Counted from the stretch's first letter, positions 14,863-22,269 are shown. The stretch: DNA of 25,112 nucleotides from an archaeon (GCA_027341315.1 DAIENA010000006.1:1-25112); one strand, 5' to 3'. Made by a program: numbers and translations. The notes: generated by a model not told the origin, from the sequence alone.

Positions 14863-15486
14863 ATGCCACTTACAGACAATTCACTCGTGCCGCCAATCTT
14901 TTATAGGAAAGGAATGGAGAAAATAAATCACTGTGGAAACAGTGCCGGAAGAATTGTTCTGAAAAAATTAAAGGGGATAGAGTTTTCCGAAAAGTCCTTT
15001 TCTAATAAGCTCATGAAACTTTATAATCAAAATAAAAAATCTTCAAGGTTAGACAATTATTACAATGTCGAAACGAACGGAATAGATACACTTCACTGGA
15101 TTAATTTTGCGAGGTATTACAATTTAGGTTTATTTAGTTCAAATCACTCAGATCTTGCAACGGTTTCCAAAATTTTGGACGCCGGCGGGACAGTCGTTTT
15201 GCACCGACCGTGGAAAAGAGGCGGGAGCTACAAAAACGACGACGGACATTATGTCGTTCCGTACGGGCACTTTAGAAAAGAAAAATTCTTTTTGGTTTTT
15301 GACCCCGGACGAAGATTCCTAAAGAAAAATGTAAGAATCCACAACGGAATTCATCTCCTTGAGTCGTACTCGGATTTTAATAAAAATTGGAAATTTAAAG
15401 ATTTTCCAAAATGTAAAGAGATGCTTGTTTTTTACAAAAAACCCAAGGAGTTTAAAATTCCGTGCAAGGGAAGATATTTGGTGTAG
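14863..15486 (+). CDS. C39-like cysteine-peptidase-fold protein
   Basis: The pattern of this 207-residue protein resembles bacteriocin-processing (C39-like) peptidases. A cysteine begins a helix in NHCGNSAGRIVLKKL (C24). Then comes a Gly-rich strand in which such enzymes hold substrate (DAGGTVVLHRPW), then a histidine in DDGHYVVPYG (H129) and an aspartate in LVFDPG (D147). These form a plausible Cys-His-Asp triad. The oxyanion glutamine that normally precedes the cysteine is not obvious. There is no signal peptide or membrane segment, so it would act in the cytoplasm or be exported another way. Substrate is unknown. It has its own promoter with palindromic elements, is divergent from the helicase gene and convergent with the M50-like gene. 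Confidence 0.55.
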   Translation: MPLTDNSLVPPIFYRKGMEKINHCGNSAGRIVLKKLKGIEFSEKSFSNKLMKLYNQNKKSSRLDNYYNVETNGIDTLHWINFARYYNLGLFSSNHSDLATVSKILDAGGTVVLHRPWKRGGSYKNDDGHYVVPYGHFRKEKFFLVFDPGRRFLKKNVRIHNGIHLLESYSDFNKNWKFKDFPKCKEMLVFYKKPKEFKIPCKGRYLV

Positions 15487-15573
15487 CCCTTTTAAGAGTT
15501 TGATAAAACCAAATTAATGATTTTTCAACAAGTGTCCAACTTTTATTCTTCCAATTTTTTTCAAAAATTAATT

Positions 15574-16200
15574 TTAAACAATAACAAACGTCGCGACGAC
15601 GCCGATTATAGAAATTATTGCCAGAAACGACCAAAGAGTCACGTTTCCGAAAAAGATTTTTGCGCCGTCCCAGTCAAAGAAAGGAAACATGTTAAAAAAG
15701 GCGTAAGTTAAACTTAATTTTGCAAGTGTTTCATATCCAATTAAATAAAAAACCACGCCGAAAAGAATTGTTGCGACAATTCCCGACGCTGCAATCCAGC
15801 CAATTTCTTCCTCGGAAACTTCAGAGAAAGAATATATTCCGTGTTTTTTTGCTGCTCTGTAAACTCTTCCCGAGGCGTCGAAAGTCAAACAGGTCATCCA
15901 GTTGATTAATCCGACGGACAAAAACTTGATTATTAATGGAATAAAAATTCCCGCCTGAACCGGGTTTTTAGAATGCAAATGTTTTTTCACCCAGAATTGT
16001 TTCATTTCCCAAATTTTTATTTCAATATCTGTTCCAAGATAAAAACCAATTATTTTTTTTACTGCAATATTCAAAAAAATAATAATGAAAACAAAAAGTG
16101 TTGTTGTTAAAAAAATATTCCAATTCTCGACGAGAGAAATTACAAGTCCAAGAAGAACAGAGATTATCGCGATTGAAAAAAATTCCTTTTTGTTTAACAT
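15574..16200 (-). CDS. M50 (site-2 protease)-like membrane protein lacking HExxH
   Basis: This 208-residue protein has about five or six hydrophobic segments. Near the C-terminus, FFNMFPFFDWDGAKIF (168-183) matches the NPxPPxDG-type motif of site-2 proteases, where the aspartate is the third zinc ligand. A Gly/Ala segment before it (IAASGIVATILFG) matches the family's AGP-x-xN helix. The catalytic HExxH expected in the second membrane segment is absent; that position reads NIAVKK (44-49). It is therefore a probable non-proteolytic family member. A minus-strand TATA-like box lies 22-29 bases before the ATG. The family assignment rests on the C-terminal motif and topology. Confidence 0.6.
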   Translation of the reverse strand: MLNKKEFFSIAIISVLLGLVISLVENWNIFLTTTLFVFIIIFLNIAVKKIIGFYLGTDIEIKIWEMKQFWVKKHLHSKNPVQAGIFIPLIIKFLSVGLINWMTCLTFDASGRVYRAAKKHGIYSFSEVSEEEIGWIAASGIVATILFGVVFYLIGYETLAKLSLTYAFFNMFPFFDWDGAKIFFGNVTLWSFLAIISIIGVVATFVIV

Positions 16201-16221
16201 GAATTTATAAGAATTTTATTT

Positions 16222-16229
16222 TTTATAAA
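16222..16229 (-). promoter_or_regulatory. TATA-like box of the M50-like gene
   Basis: TTTATAAA (palindromic) lies 22-29 bases before the ATG at 16200 on the minus strand. Confidence 0.45.
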
Positions 16230-16272
16230 GGTTATTGGGGCAGAATATCTTATTCATTTGAGTATGGAAAAC

Positions 16273-16281
16273 TATTTAAAT
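16273..16281 (+). promoter_or_regulatory. TATA-like box of the PRC-barrel operon
   Basis: TATTTAAAT lies 21-29 bases before the ATG at 16302, indicating a leaderless transcript. Confidence 0.5.
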
Positions 16282-16301
16282 AAAAATTCCTAGTTTTTCT
16301 C

Positions 16302-16577
16302 ATGAAAGTCAGAAAAATAACAGAGGTTCTGGGGAAAAGAGTTTACACAGACTCCGGAGAGTTCTTCGGACAAATCAAAGAGGCTAATCTTTTCGAAAAT
16401 AAAATAGATGGCTGGAGGATAGAAGTTGCTTCACAGTTGAGTTCAGTTCTTGGTGGTGCGAGGGGAGTAGTTGTTCCTCACCAATTTGTGAAAGCAGTTA
16501 GTGACATCTTTATTATAAATAAAGCTGCACTCCCTAGTCAAGAAATGGATTTGGAAGAAAGCACAGAAATGATTTAA
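16302..16577 (+). CDS. PRC-barrel domain protein
   Basis: This 91-residue protein is essentially one PRC-barrel: VRKITEVLGKRVYTDSGEFF (2-21), EANLFENKIDGWRIEV and GVVVPHQFVKAVSDIFII. PRC-barrels are small beta-barrels seen in RimM, photosynthetic reaction centre H subunits and archaeal CdvA, and serve as protein-binding adaptors. Stand-alone archaeal copies are common and poorly understood. The last 15 residues are acidic. It is followed after 2 bases by a membrane protein gene, so the two are probably co-translated and may interact. The role is not known. Confidence 0.8.
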   Translation: MKVRKITEVLGKRVYTDSGEFFGQIKEANLFENKIDGWRIEVASQLSSVLGGARGVVVPHQFVKAVSDIFIINKAALPSQEMDLEESTEMI

Positions 16578-16579
16578 AA

Positions 16580-17098
16580 ATGTCAAACATTTTACAGGCG
16601 TCGCTTTTCACCGACTTTTTGTATCCCTTTTTATTAATGTTTTTCATAATGTATGCACTTCTTCAGAAGTCAAAACTCCTTGGAGACAATCAGCCTCAGA
16701 TTAATGCATTTGTTTCTTTGATTGTTTCTTTAATTTTTGTTTCAGTTGTTTTTCCAGTGATAGTAGTTAATAATTTGATTTTATTTATGACTGTGGGAGT
16801 TGCAGTAATTTTTGTTGGATTCATCCTTTGGGGATTTATAAACGGAGGAAGCACTAAACTAAATGATAAGGTTTTGAAATTTTTAGGAGTTTTAGTTTTC
16901 ATCGCGTTAGTTGTTGCAATCTTTTGGGCAACCGGGGCTTTCCCCGGACTTTGGGATTTTATTCAAAGGTTTTACAATTGGGCTTTTGCGTCGGGAACTC
17001 AAGGGTTCTGGACTAACTTTTTAATTGTAGTGTTGGTCGTTGCTGCCGTCGCGGCGGTTTTGAACGTAGGTAAAGGCGCAACAGGCGGAAGTTCTTAA
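16580..17098 (+). CDS. Four-helix membrane protein, paralogue 1 (LGDN motif)
   Basis: This 172-residue protein has about four hydrophobic segments (11-28, 43-85 as two, 99-117, 142-162). The first helix ends with MYALLQKSKLLGDN (24-37), a motif shared with the protein encoded at 17212. A tryptophan-rich loop (GLWDFIQRFYNWAF) precedes the last helix, and the tail is Gly/Ser-rich. No domain of known function is recognised. Two bases separate it from the PRC-barrel gene. It lies close to secretion-ATPase and platform genes, which suggests but does not show a role in the same envelope machine. Confidence 0.65.
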   Translation: MSNILQASLFTDFLYPFLLMFFIMYALLQKSKLLGDNQPQINAFVSLIVSLIFVSVVFPVIVVNNLILFMTVGVAVIFVGFILWGFINGGSTKLNDKVLKFLGVLVFIALVVAIFWATGAFPGLWDFIQRFYNWAFASGTQGFWTNFLIVVLVVAAVAAVLNVGKGATGGSS

Positions 17099-17112
17099 TT
17101 TATTTTGAATAA

Positions 17113-17132
17113 TTTTGATTTTATTTTTTGTT
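17113..17132 (+). terminator. T-rich tract after paralogue 1
   Basis: The tract (TTTTGATTTTATTTTTT) follows the stop codon by about 15 bases and precedes a separate promoter for the next gene, fitting a U-tract terminator. Confidence 0.35.
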
Positions 17133-17182
17133 AGAAAAAATTTTGAAGTAATTCTTTACAACTTAAGTCGAGAACAGAAATG

Positions 17183-17191
17183 TATATAAAT
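17183..17191 (+). promoter_or_regulatory. TATA-like box of paralogue 2
   Basis: TATATAAAT lies 21-29 bases before the ATG at 17212; leaderless spacing. Confidence 0.5.
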
Positions 17192-17211
17192 AATATTTTT
17201 CTTAGTTTGTA

Positions 17212-17781
17212 ATGATTGGTGGAATAATTGCTCTTGCTTCTTACGGAATTGTCGGCGGAGGAAGCATCGGAAACTTTCTGTACGACCTCGAGACTATGGG
17301 GGTTTTCAGTTATGTCTTGCCGTTCTTGATGATTTTTGCAATTATATACGCAATTCTTTCAAAAGCAAAAATGCTCGGGGACAATATTGCTGTAAATTTT
17401 ATTATTTCCCTTGCTGTCGCTTTGATGGCTTTGCAGTTCCAGTTTGTTTCATATTTCTTTTCTGAAATATTTCCAAGACTGGGGGTTGTTCTTTCGCTCC
17501 TTTTAGTGTTCATGATTTTACTTGGTCTATTTGTAGATTGGACAAAACCAGGAACAAAATGGGGGTTTGGAATTCTTGCGGGAATTGCAGGTGTTGTGAT
17601 TTTGGTTCAGAGTTTTTCAGATGCCTTTGGATGGAATGGGGACATCTTCGGAGGAAGTTCGTGGTGGTGGATTCAGCAATATTCGTCGACGATAATCGTC
17701 GTTCTTTTAGTTTTGGGAGTCATAATTGGAATTCCTTTAGCCGGGAAAAGGAGACCTTCTCCTACCGCTGCCGGTCCATAA
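17212..17781 (+). CDS. Membrane protein, paralogue 2 (LGDN motif)
   Basis: This 189-residue membrane protein has hydrophobic segments at about 1-20, 31-50, 62-80, 90-108, 117-133 and 158-178. FLMIFAIIYAILSKAKMLGDN matches FLLMFFIMYALLQKSKLLGDN in the preceding gene, and the following helix pair is also similar, so the two arose by tandem duplication and then diverged. It has an extra N-terminal Gly-rich helix and the loop GGSSWWWIQQY before the last helix. The tail is basic (KRRPSP). Function is unknown. It has its own TATA-like box, so it need not be expressed together with paralogue 1. Confidence 0.65.
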   Translation: MIGGIIALASYGIVGGGSIGNFLYDLETMGVFSYVLPFLMIFAIIYAILSKAKMLGDNIAVNFIISLAVALMALQFQFVSYFFSEIFPRLGVVLSLLLVFMILLGLFVDWTKPGTKWGFGILAGIAGVVILVQSFSDAFGWNGDIFGGSSWWWIQQYSSTIIVVLLVLGVIIGIPLAGKRRPSPTAAGP

Positions 17782-17849
17782 TTTTTTAGACGGAGAATGC
17801 AATTCAATTAACAGATTGGAATTATGTTTTGTTTTTTGATTTGATTGAG

Positions 17850-17957
17850 AAAAACTATTTTTTATTTTTATTCATTTTCTCGAAAGTAAAATCAACGATT
17901 TTTCCATACAAAAAACTATTTTTTATTTTTGTTTAGTTTTTTGAAGGTAAATTAAAA
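17850..17957 (-). repeat. Two degenerate tandem copies of the 3' end of the neighbouring gene
   Basis: Segments 17850-17897 and 17911-17957 are imperfect copies of the 3' end of the coiled-coil gene whose stop is at 17980. The element TTCATTTTCTCGAAAG at 17996-18011 in the gene recurs exactly at 17871-17886 and in altered form at 17932-17947; spacings are 61 and 64 bases. On the minus strand both copies can still be read as the protein tail: DFTFEKMNKNKK-stop in the distal copy and FTFKKLNKNKK-stop in the middle copy, against DSFEKMNKNKK-stop in the gene. Confidence 0.75.
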
Positions 17958-17979
17958 ATTTCCCCAACGAGAAAATTCA

Positions 17980-18642
17980 TTACTTTTTGTTTTTATTCAT
18001 TTTCTCGAAAGAATCTTCAACCATCTCGACTTCTTTTTTCAAGGAATCGATGTTTTTCCCGAACGACCCGACGCGCTCCAAAATTGCGATTTGCATTTTG
18101 TCAAAATTTTTTTCGATTCTCTTTAATCGCTCGTCGAGGTCTTCAACCGCCGGAGCGGAAATAGCCATAAATTCTTTTAATTTTTTCAAATCGTCTTCCG
18201 CCTTTTTTATTTTTTCAGAAAACACCTGTTCGGCAACTTCGATCATTGTTTCAGAATTCATAGCATAAGACGGAGCGCCGTATGAATTTACGTCTCCTTC
18301 GGGAAGACTGGAATATTCCTCCGCGGTTTCTTCATCAGAGTCGTACGGGTCGGCTCTTTCTTCCTGTGAGGAATAATTTTGATAGTCGCCGCTGTCTTCG
18401 GGTTCGGGCGAAGGGGCGTACGCTTCTTCGTCGGTTTCGCCGCTGTCTTCTCCCATTATCGACGGGACCATTCCCTGTCTTGAAAAGTTTCCTTCTCCTT
18501 CCACAGCCTCTTTTATTTTTGATTGGTTCATTGCATCATTTATTTCTAACGGGGAAATTCCTTCCTCCTTTAATTTTTCTTCGATACTCATCTCAGAGAG
18601 CCCGCGTTTTTTCATTTCCGAAACTCTTTGAGTTAATGTCAT
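17980..18642 (-). CDS. Coiled-coil protein with acidic linker, possible envelope or pilus accessory
   Basis: This 220-residue protein has three parts. The N-terminal helical module (1-45, TQRVSEMKKRGLSEMSIEEK) has the GLS-x-x-x-I-x-x-x-L-x-x-x-G-x-S-x-x-E-I pattern common in archaeal small helical domains. The middle (about 55-125) is very acidic and Ser/Pro/Tyr-rich, probably disordered. The C-terminal half (130-215) has heptads typical of a coiled coil. There is no membrane segment. It begins 3 bases after the stop of another coiled-coil gene, so the two form a pair, divergent from the secretion ATPase. Archaellum loci contain coiled-coil FlaC/D/E proteins beside FlaI; an equivalent role is only an inference. 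Its last codons are duplicated downstream. Confidence 0.65.
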   Translation of the reverse strand: MTLTQRVSEMKKRGLSEMSIEEKLKEEGISPLEINDAMNQSKIKEAVEGEGNFSRQGMVPSIMGEDSGETDEEAYAPSPEPEDSGDYQNYSSQEERADPYDSDEETAEEYSSLPEGDVNSYGAPSYAMNSETMIEVAEQVFSEKIKKAEDDLKKLKEFMAISAPAVEDLDERLKRIEKNFDKMQIAILERVGSFGKNIDSLKKEVEMVEDSFEKMNKNKK

Positions 18643-18645
18643 TTA

Positions 18646-19002
18646 TTACTCCTTCACGTTTTTTTTGCTTTTTAATTTTTCTAAATCTGCTTTTGTTGCA
18701 AACTCAAGGGGTTGAAACATTTTTGCCTGTTTTTTTAATATTTCCAAGTCATCCTTTTTTGCAAATTTTTGAAACTCTGAAGAAATCGTTTCCATGAAAT
18801 CTTTTATTCTTTCAACATTTTTTTTAAGGAGTTCGGTGTCTCTTTTTAATCCAAGAATTTCTTCTTCGTATTTGTCCCTGAAATCAATAAGGTTTTGACC
18901 AATTAAAATCAATCTGTCTTTTATTATTCTCTGCCTTTCTTCGAGGTCCATAAAATTTATTCCGGGGGAACCGGCCCCATCAAAAGTTTCACCCTCTTCC
19001 AT
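18646..19002 (-). CDS. Small coiled-coil protein, partner of the downstream coiled-coil gene
   Basis: This 118-residue protein has a short flexible N-terminus (MEEGETFDGAGSPG) followed by almost continuous amphipathic helix (18-115). Heptads include LEERQRIIKDRLILIGQNLIDF, and the charge alternates Lys/Glu. No enzymatic motif or membrane segment is present. It is the first gene of a two-gene leftward unit with a TATA-like box 22-29 bases before its ATG. The 88-base gap to the secretion ATPase gene holds both divergent promoters. The proteins may form a coiled-coil complex at the pilus-like ATPase, by analogy with FlaC/D/E; sequence alone does not establish homology. Confidence 0.62.
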   Translation of the reverse strand: MEEGETFDGAGSPGINFMDLEERQRIIKDRLILIGQNLIDFRDKYEEEILGLKRDTELLKKNVERIKDFMETISSEFQKFAKKDDLEILKKQAKMFQPLEFATKADLEKLKSKKNVKE

Positions 19003-19023
19003 AATTTAAATGGGTTAAAGGAG

Positions 19024-19031
19024 TTTAAATT
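19024..19031 (-). promoter_or_regulatory. TATA-like box of the coiled-coil gene pair
   Basis: TTTAAATT (read AATTTAAA on the minus strand) lies 22-29 bases before the ATG at 19002. Confidence 0.4.
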
Positions 19032-19050
19032 TGTTTCGAGATTTCACAAA

Positions 19051-19086
19051 TTAATATAAACCCGTTTTCCTTTTTATCTAAGGTGA
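19051..19086 (+). promoter_or_regulatory. TATA-like box and Shine-Dalgarno site of the secretion ATPase gene
   Basis: TTAATATAAA (19051-19060) would start transcription near 19080. AGGTGA (19081-19086) is complementary to the 16S rRNA 3' end and lies 4 bases before the ATG, so this gene would have a very short leader with a ribosome binding site. Confidence 0.5.
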
Positions 19087-19090
19087 CAAT

Positions 19091-21373
19091 ATGGAGTTTG
19101 AAAAGAGTGAAAAAACTTACGCCCAGAGGGTCGAAAGGGAAGGAGGAGAAGACGTTCTTTATTTTAACTTTCGGGGTTCAAAGTTTCCCCCAAGCATAGC
19201 TTTTTTTCAGGAAGTAATGGAAATTGTCGTCGACGCGTTGATTGAAAACCCGAATGTTTCGAGAATCGTTTTTGTAACCGACAAAAGTTATAATTATAAT
19301 TTCCGGGAGACAAGTTATCTATTGGAAGTTGCGAGTCTTTACGTTTATTTCTTAAAACAGGAGGAAATTCTTTCGCATAAACGGCTTGTAAGTTTGAATG
19401 AATCTTTCTTTTCAAGAAGGTATAATGAACTTTTTTCTTTTCTTTATCTTTTTAAAAAAGATCCGATTGGGGCTTATTACACTTTAAAGTCGATTCTCAT
19501 AAATGCAAAAATTTTTTTCCAGAGATTAAATGACGAAGAAAAAGTCGACCAGGGAAATTACATCCGGCTTCTTGAAAGAATTCTAGGAATTGTTGAAAAG
19601 ATGAAAATTGTTTTAGATGCAAAACCCTACCTTTCTAATTATTCAATGGGAAACAGAGAAATTTATTCCAAACTTTTTGTCGCGGACGTTATACCCAATT
19701 TCACTTTTTCCAGAATCGTCAGTGAAATTTCACCGGACGCGGAAATTATAGACCAGTACCCCGTTTCCGTCGACGATTTTGACATAAGCAACGTAACAAT
19801 TTTAAGAAACAAAAACGAATCGAAACTTTATTATCACGTTTCTCCGCCGGAGTCTCTTTTGAGCGAGGAAGAAAATATGATTTTAAATCTTGCGAGAGGG
19901 GTTTTAATGGAGCATCAGCCAAAGGCGGAAGAATTCACCGACGTTGAAAGGACAAGAAAAGTCTTTTTTAATATTTCAAAAGATTTAATCCGGGACCTTG
20001 CCGAGAGTAAAAAAGTGAAACTTACCTATTCTTCCTTGATGAAACTTTCTCAAATTCTCGTCCGGCACACAATCGGTTTTGGTCTTGTTGAAGTTCTTCT
20101 TCAGGATGAAAACCTGCAGGATATTTCTTTGAATGCTCCGATTCCGCAAACTCCGATTTACGTTCGTCATCAGAAGTACGACGAATGTACGACAAATATT
20201 TTGCCAAGTCGTGAGGACGCGGATTCGTGGGCGGCAAAATTTAGGATGGTTTCCGGAAGACCTCTGGATGAAGCGAATCCAATTTTGGATACCCAGCTTG
20301 AAATTTCAAGTTTGAGAGCAAGGATTGCAATTATTCAAGATCCTCTTAGTCCCGACGGTCTTGCATATTCGATAAGAAGACACAGAGACAGTCCGTGGAC
20401 GCTTCCCTTATTTATTCAAAACAAAATGCTTAATCCTCTTGGCGCCGGGCTTTTGAGTTTTTTAATCGACGGAGCAAGAACAATTCTTCTTGCCGGAACG
20501 AGGAGTTCGGGTAAAACTTCTTTACTTGGAAGTTTAATGCTTGAAATAAATCCCAACTCCCGAATAATCACCGTCGAGGATTCACTTGAACTTCCCGTAG
20601 AAGCATTAAGAAAATTAAATTATAATATTTTAAGAATGAAAGTTCGCTCGGCTCTCTTAAAATCGGGAACGGAAGTTTCGGCCGACGATGGAATAAGAAC
20701 TTCACTGCGTCTCGGAGATTCAAGTTTAATTGTTGGAGAAGTGCGTTCACTTGAAGCAAAAGCGCTTTATGAAGCAATGAGAATCGGAGCACTTGCGAAT
20801 GTTGTTGCCGGAACAATTCACGGCGCGTCGCCTTATGGCGTTTTTGACAGAGTGGTAAATGATTTAGGAGTTCCAGCGACGAGTTTTAAAGCAACGGACA
20901 TTATCACCGTTTCAAATCCTATAAAATCCGCCGACGGGCTTCATTCATGGAGAAGACTTTTAGAAATTTCAGAAGTCAAAAAACACTGGAAAGAAGACCC
21001 CGTTCTGGAGAAAGGATTTAGCGAATTAATGAAATACAACGTCGAAGAAGACGAACTTCAGGCAAGCGACGCTCTTATCAACGGAGAAAGTGACGTCATT
21101 AAAGACATTGCTTCAAAAGTGAAGGGCTGGGCGGGAAATTGGGACGCGGTTTATGACAACATTCTACTCAGAGCAAAAATAAAAAATGAAATTGTAAAAG
21201 TTGCGGAATCCTCGGGAAAAAGTGAAATTCTTGAAGCAAAGTTTAATGTTCTTTCAAACCACATGTTTCATAAAATTTCTGACGAAGTTATTGAAGAACT
21301 TGGCCTTCCTGTTGGAAAAGAAGTTTTTTCTCGTTGGAAAAAGTGGTTGAGTGAAGAAATTAAAAAAGGATAA
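19091..21373 (+). CDS. Type IV pilus/archaellum-like secretion ATPase (FlaI/TadA/GspE family), long form
   Basis: This hexameric motor ATPase drives assembly of type IV pilus-like filaments or secretion at the cytoplasmic membrane. The C-terminal ATPase domain shows Walker A GTRSSGKTS (469-477, K475), the Asp box ITVEDSLELP, Walker B with E550 (LIVGEVRS) and the His box AGTIHG with H577. Before it is the family's N-domain (about 300-450, with GLVEVLLQDENLQDISLNAP and YVRHQKYDECTTN). A further ~290 residues at the N-terminus contain no recognised motif, making this protein (760 residues) longer than FlaI (roughly 550). A C-terminal extension of about 100 residues after the ATPase core is mostly helical. 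It is followed after 8 bases by an anchored protein and then by the platform gene, so it probably heads an operon. Confidence 0.9.
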   Translation: MEFEKSEKTYAQRVEREGGEDVLYFNFRGSKFPPSIAFFQEVMEIVVDALIENPNVSRIVFVTDKSYNYNFRETSYLLEVASLYVYFLKQEEILSHKRLVSLNESFFSRRYNELFSFLYLFKKDPIGAYYTLKSILINAKIFFQRLNDEEKVDQGNYIRLLERILGIVEKMKIVLDAKPYLSNYSMGNREIYSKLFVADVIPNFTFSRIVSEISPDAEIIDQYPVSVDDFDISNVTILRNKNESKLYYHVSPPESLLSEEENMILNLARGVLMEHQPKAEEFTDVERTRKVFFNISKDLIRDLAESKKVKLTYSSLMKLSQILVRHTIGFGLVEVLLQDENLQDISLNAPIPQTPIYVRHQKYDECTTNILPSREDADSWAAKFRMVSGRPLDEANPILDTQLEISSLRARIAIIQDPLSPDGLAYSIRRHRDSPWTLPLFIQNKMLNPLGAGLLSFLIDGARTILLAGTRSSGKTSLLGSLMLEINPNSRIITVEDSLELPVEALRKLNYNILRMKVRSALLKSGTEVSADDGIRTSLRLGDSSLIVGEVRSLEAKALYEAMRIGALANVVAGTIHGASPYGVFDRVVNDLGVPATSFKATDIITVSNPIKSADGLHSWRRLLEISEVKKHWKEDPVLEKGFSELMKYNVEEDELQASDALINGESDVIKDIASKVKGWAGNWDAVYDNILLRAKIKNEIVKVAESSGKSEILEAKFNVLSNHMFHKISDEVIEELGLPVGKEVFSRWKKWLSEEIKKG

Positions 21374-21381
21374 TTTGAAAA

Positions 21382-22269
21382 ATGAAAAAGAAAATTTTAA
21401 AAAGTTGGGTTTTAAATAAAGAAAAAAAAGGAGGAGGTACAAGAATAAAAGAAATTGGGTTAAAACCTTTTCCTTACTATAAAACATTTTATCAAAAGAA
21501 ATCAGATAAATTTTCTGGGCATCCTCTCATTTTCTCTCCAAGTGATTACGAAAATGAAAATCCTCTCGACAGAAATAAAATGGCATTTGAGGATGCCAAA
21601 AATCATAAAAACTTTTATCGAGAGTTGATAAGAGAGGGTGTTTATCCTGCTGGTTCAAGTGTAAGAGTTAAGAAAAAGAGACATTCTGATTCATACATCC
21701 TAGAAATGGAAGTTCCAAAAATCAAGGAACTTTCGCGTGTTTTACAGTCAATAAAAAATGAGTTTGATGCAGATTCTGGAGCGGAAAATAAAAGGAGAAT
21801 AAAATATGAGATGAAAGGAATTCAATACACAATTGATTCAATTGCTCGAGAAAAGGGATATAAATTTAGAGAGGTTACCAACTCTCTTGGAAAGATACAT
21901 ATTGATACTTTTCCAACCTATTATGAAGATATATTTGGACAAAGAAACTATGGATTGGATTCAAGAGGTAAAGTCAGATATTTCGATGGGGAAATCTTGA
22001 TTGAAAAACTTCAATTTAAAGGAAGGAAGAAAACCGAAATAGAGGAGTACATCCAAAATTTAATTAAATTTTCTAGTAAAGGAAAAGTTCTTGAAAAATC
22101 TGTCCTTGGTCTTGGCGCCGTCGCGGGATTTGTTTTTAGTTTGTTTTTCCTGTCGTCAAACGTCACGGGAAACGTGATTGGAAACGCCGGCGCGTCGTCG
22201 AACAATGTCGCTGGAATTATCACTTTAACCGCTTCTTTTTTACTCGCGTTTTTGGCGTTGAGAAAGTAA
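21382..22269 (+). CDS. Unknown protein with shared C-terminal membrane cassette (head A)
   Basis: This 295-residue protein has a soluble, basic N-terminal part (1-240) and a membrane hairpin at the C-terminus (about 241-293). The hairpin has a short helix (GAVAGFVFSLFFL), the loop SSNVTGNVIGNAGASSNNVAG with one N-glycosylation sequon (NVT), and a second helix ending in ALRK. There is no N-terminal signal, so the large domain should be cytoplasmic. The head contains YEDIFGQRNYGLDSRGKVRYFD (181-202); its Asn189 and Asp202 have the 13-residue spacing of the metal-binding Asn and Asp of kinase-fold phosphotransferases, a weak hint only. The cassette is nearly identical in DNA to that of the gene at 24590. 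It sits between secretion ATPase and platform genes. Confidence 0.65.
   Translation: MKKKILKSWVLNKEKKGGGTRIKEIGLKPFPYYKTFYQKKSDKFSGHPLIFSPSDYENENPLDRNKMAFEDAKNHKNFYRELIREGVYPAGSSVRVKKKRHSDSYILEMEVPKIKELSRVLQSIKNEFDADSGAENKRRIKYEMKGIQYTIDSIAREKGYKFREVTNSLGKIHIDTFPTYYEDIFGQRNYGLDSRGKVRYFDGEILIEKLQFKGRKKTEIEEYIQNLIKFSSKGKVLEKSVLGLGAVAGFVFSLFFLSSNVTGNVIGNAGASSNNVAGIITLTASFLLAFLALRK
22111..22213 (+). repeat. Membrane-cassette repeat, copy 1
   Basis: This segment is 100 of 103 bases identical to 25010-25112. The three differences (at 22150, 22191 and 22212) are all synonymous. It encodes LGAVAGFVFSLFFLSSNV and the Gly/Asn/Ser-rich loop that follows. It holds about 15 CpG steps in 103 bases, whereas the preceding ~720 bases of the same gene hold about 9. 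The second copy runs off the window, so the full repeat length is unknown. Confidence 0.95.

Noticed and set aside
22138..22213. Cassette repeat as part of an insertion sequence
   Set aside because: The repeat is in frame in both genes, has only synonymous changes, and no transposase or terminal inverted repeats are nearby.
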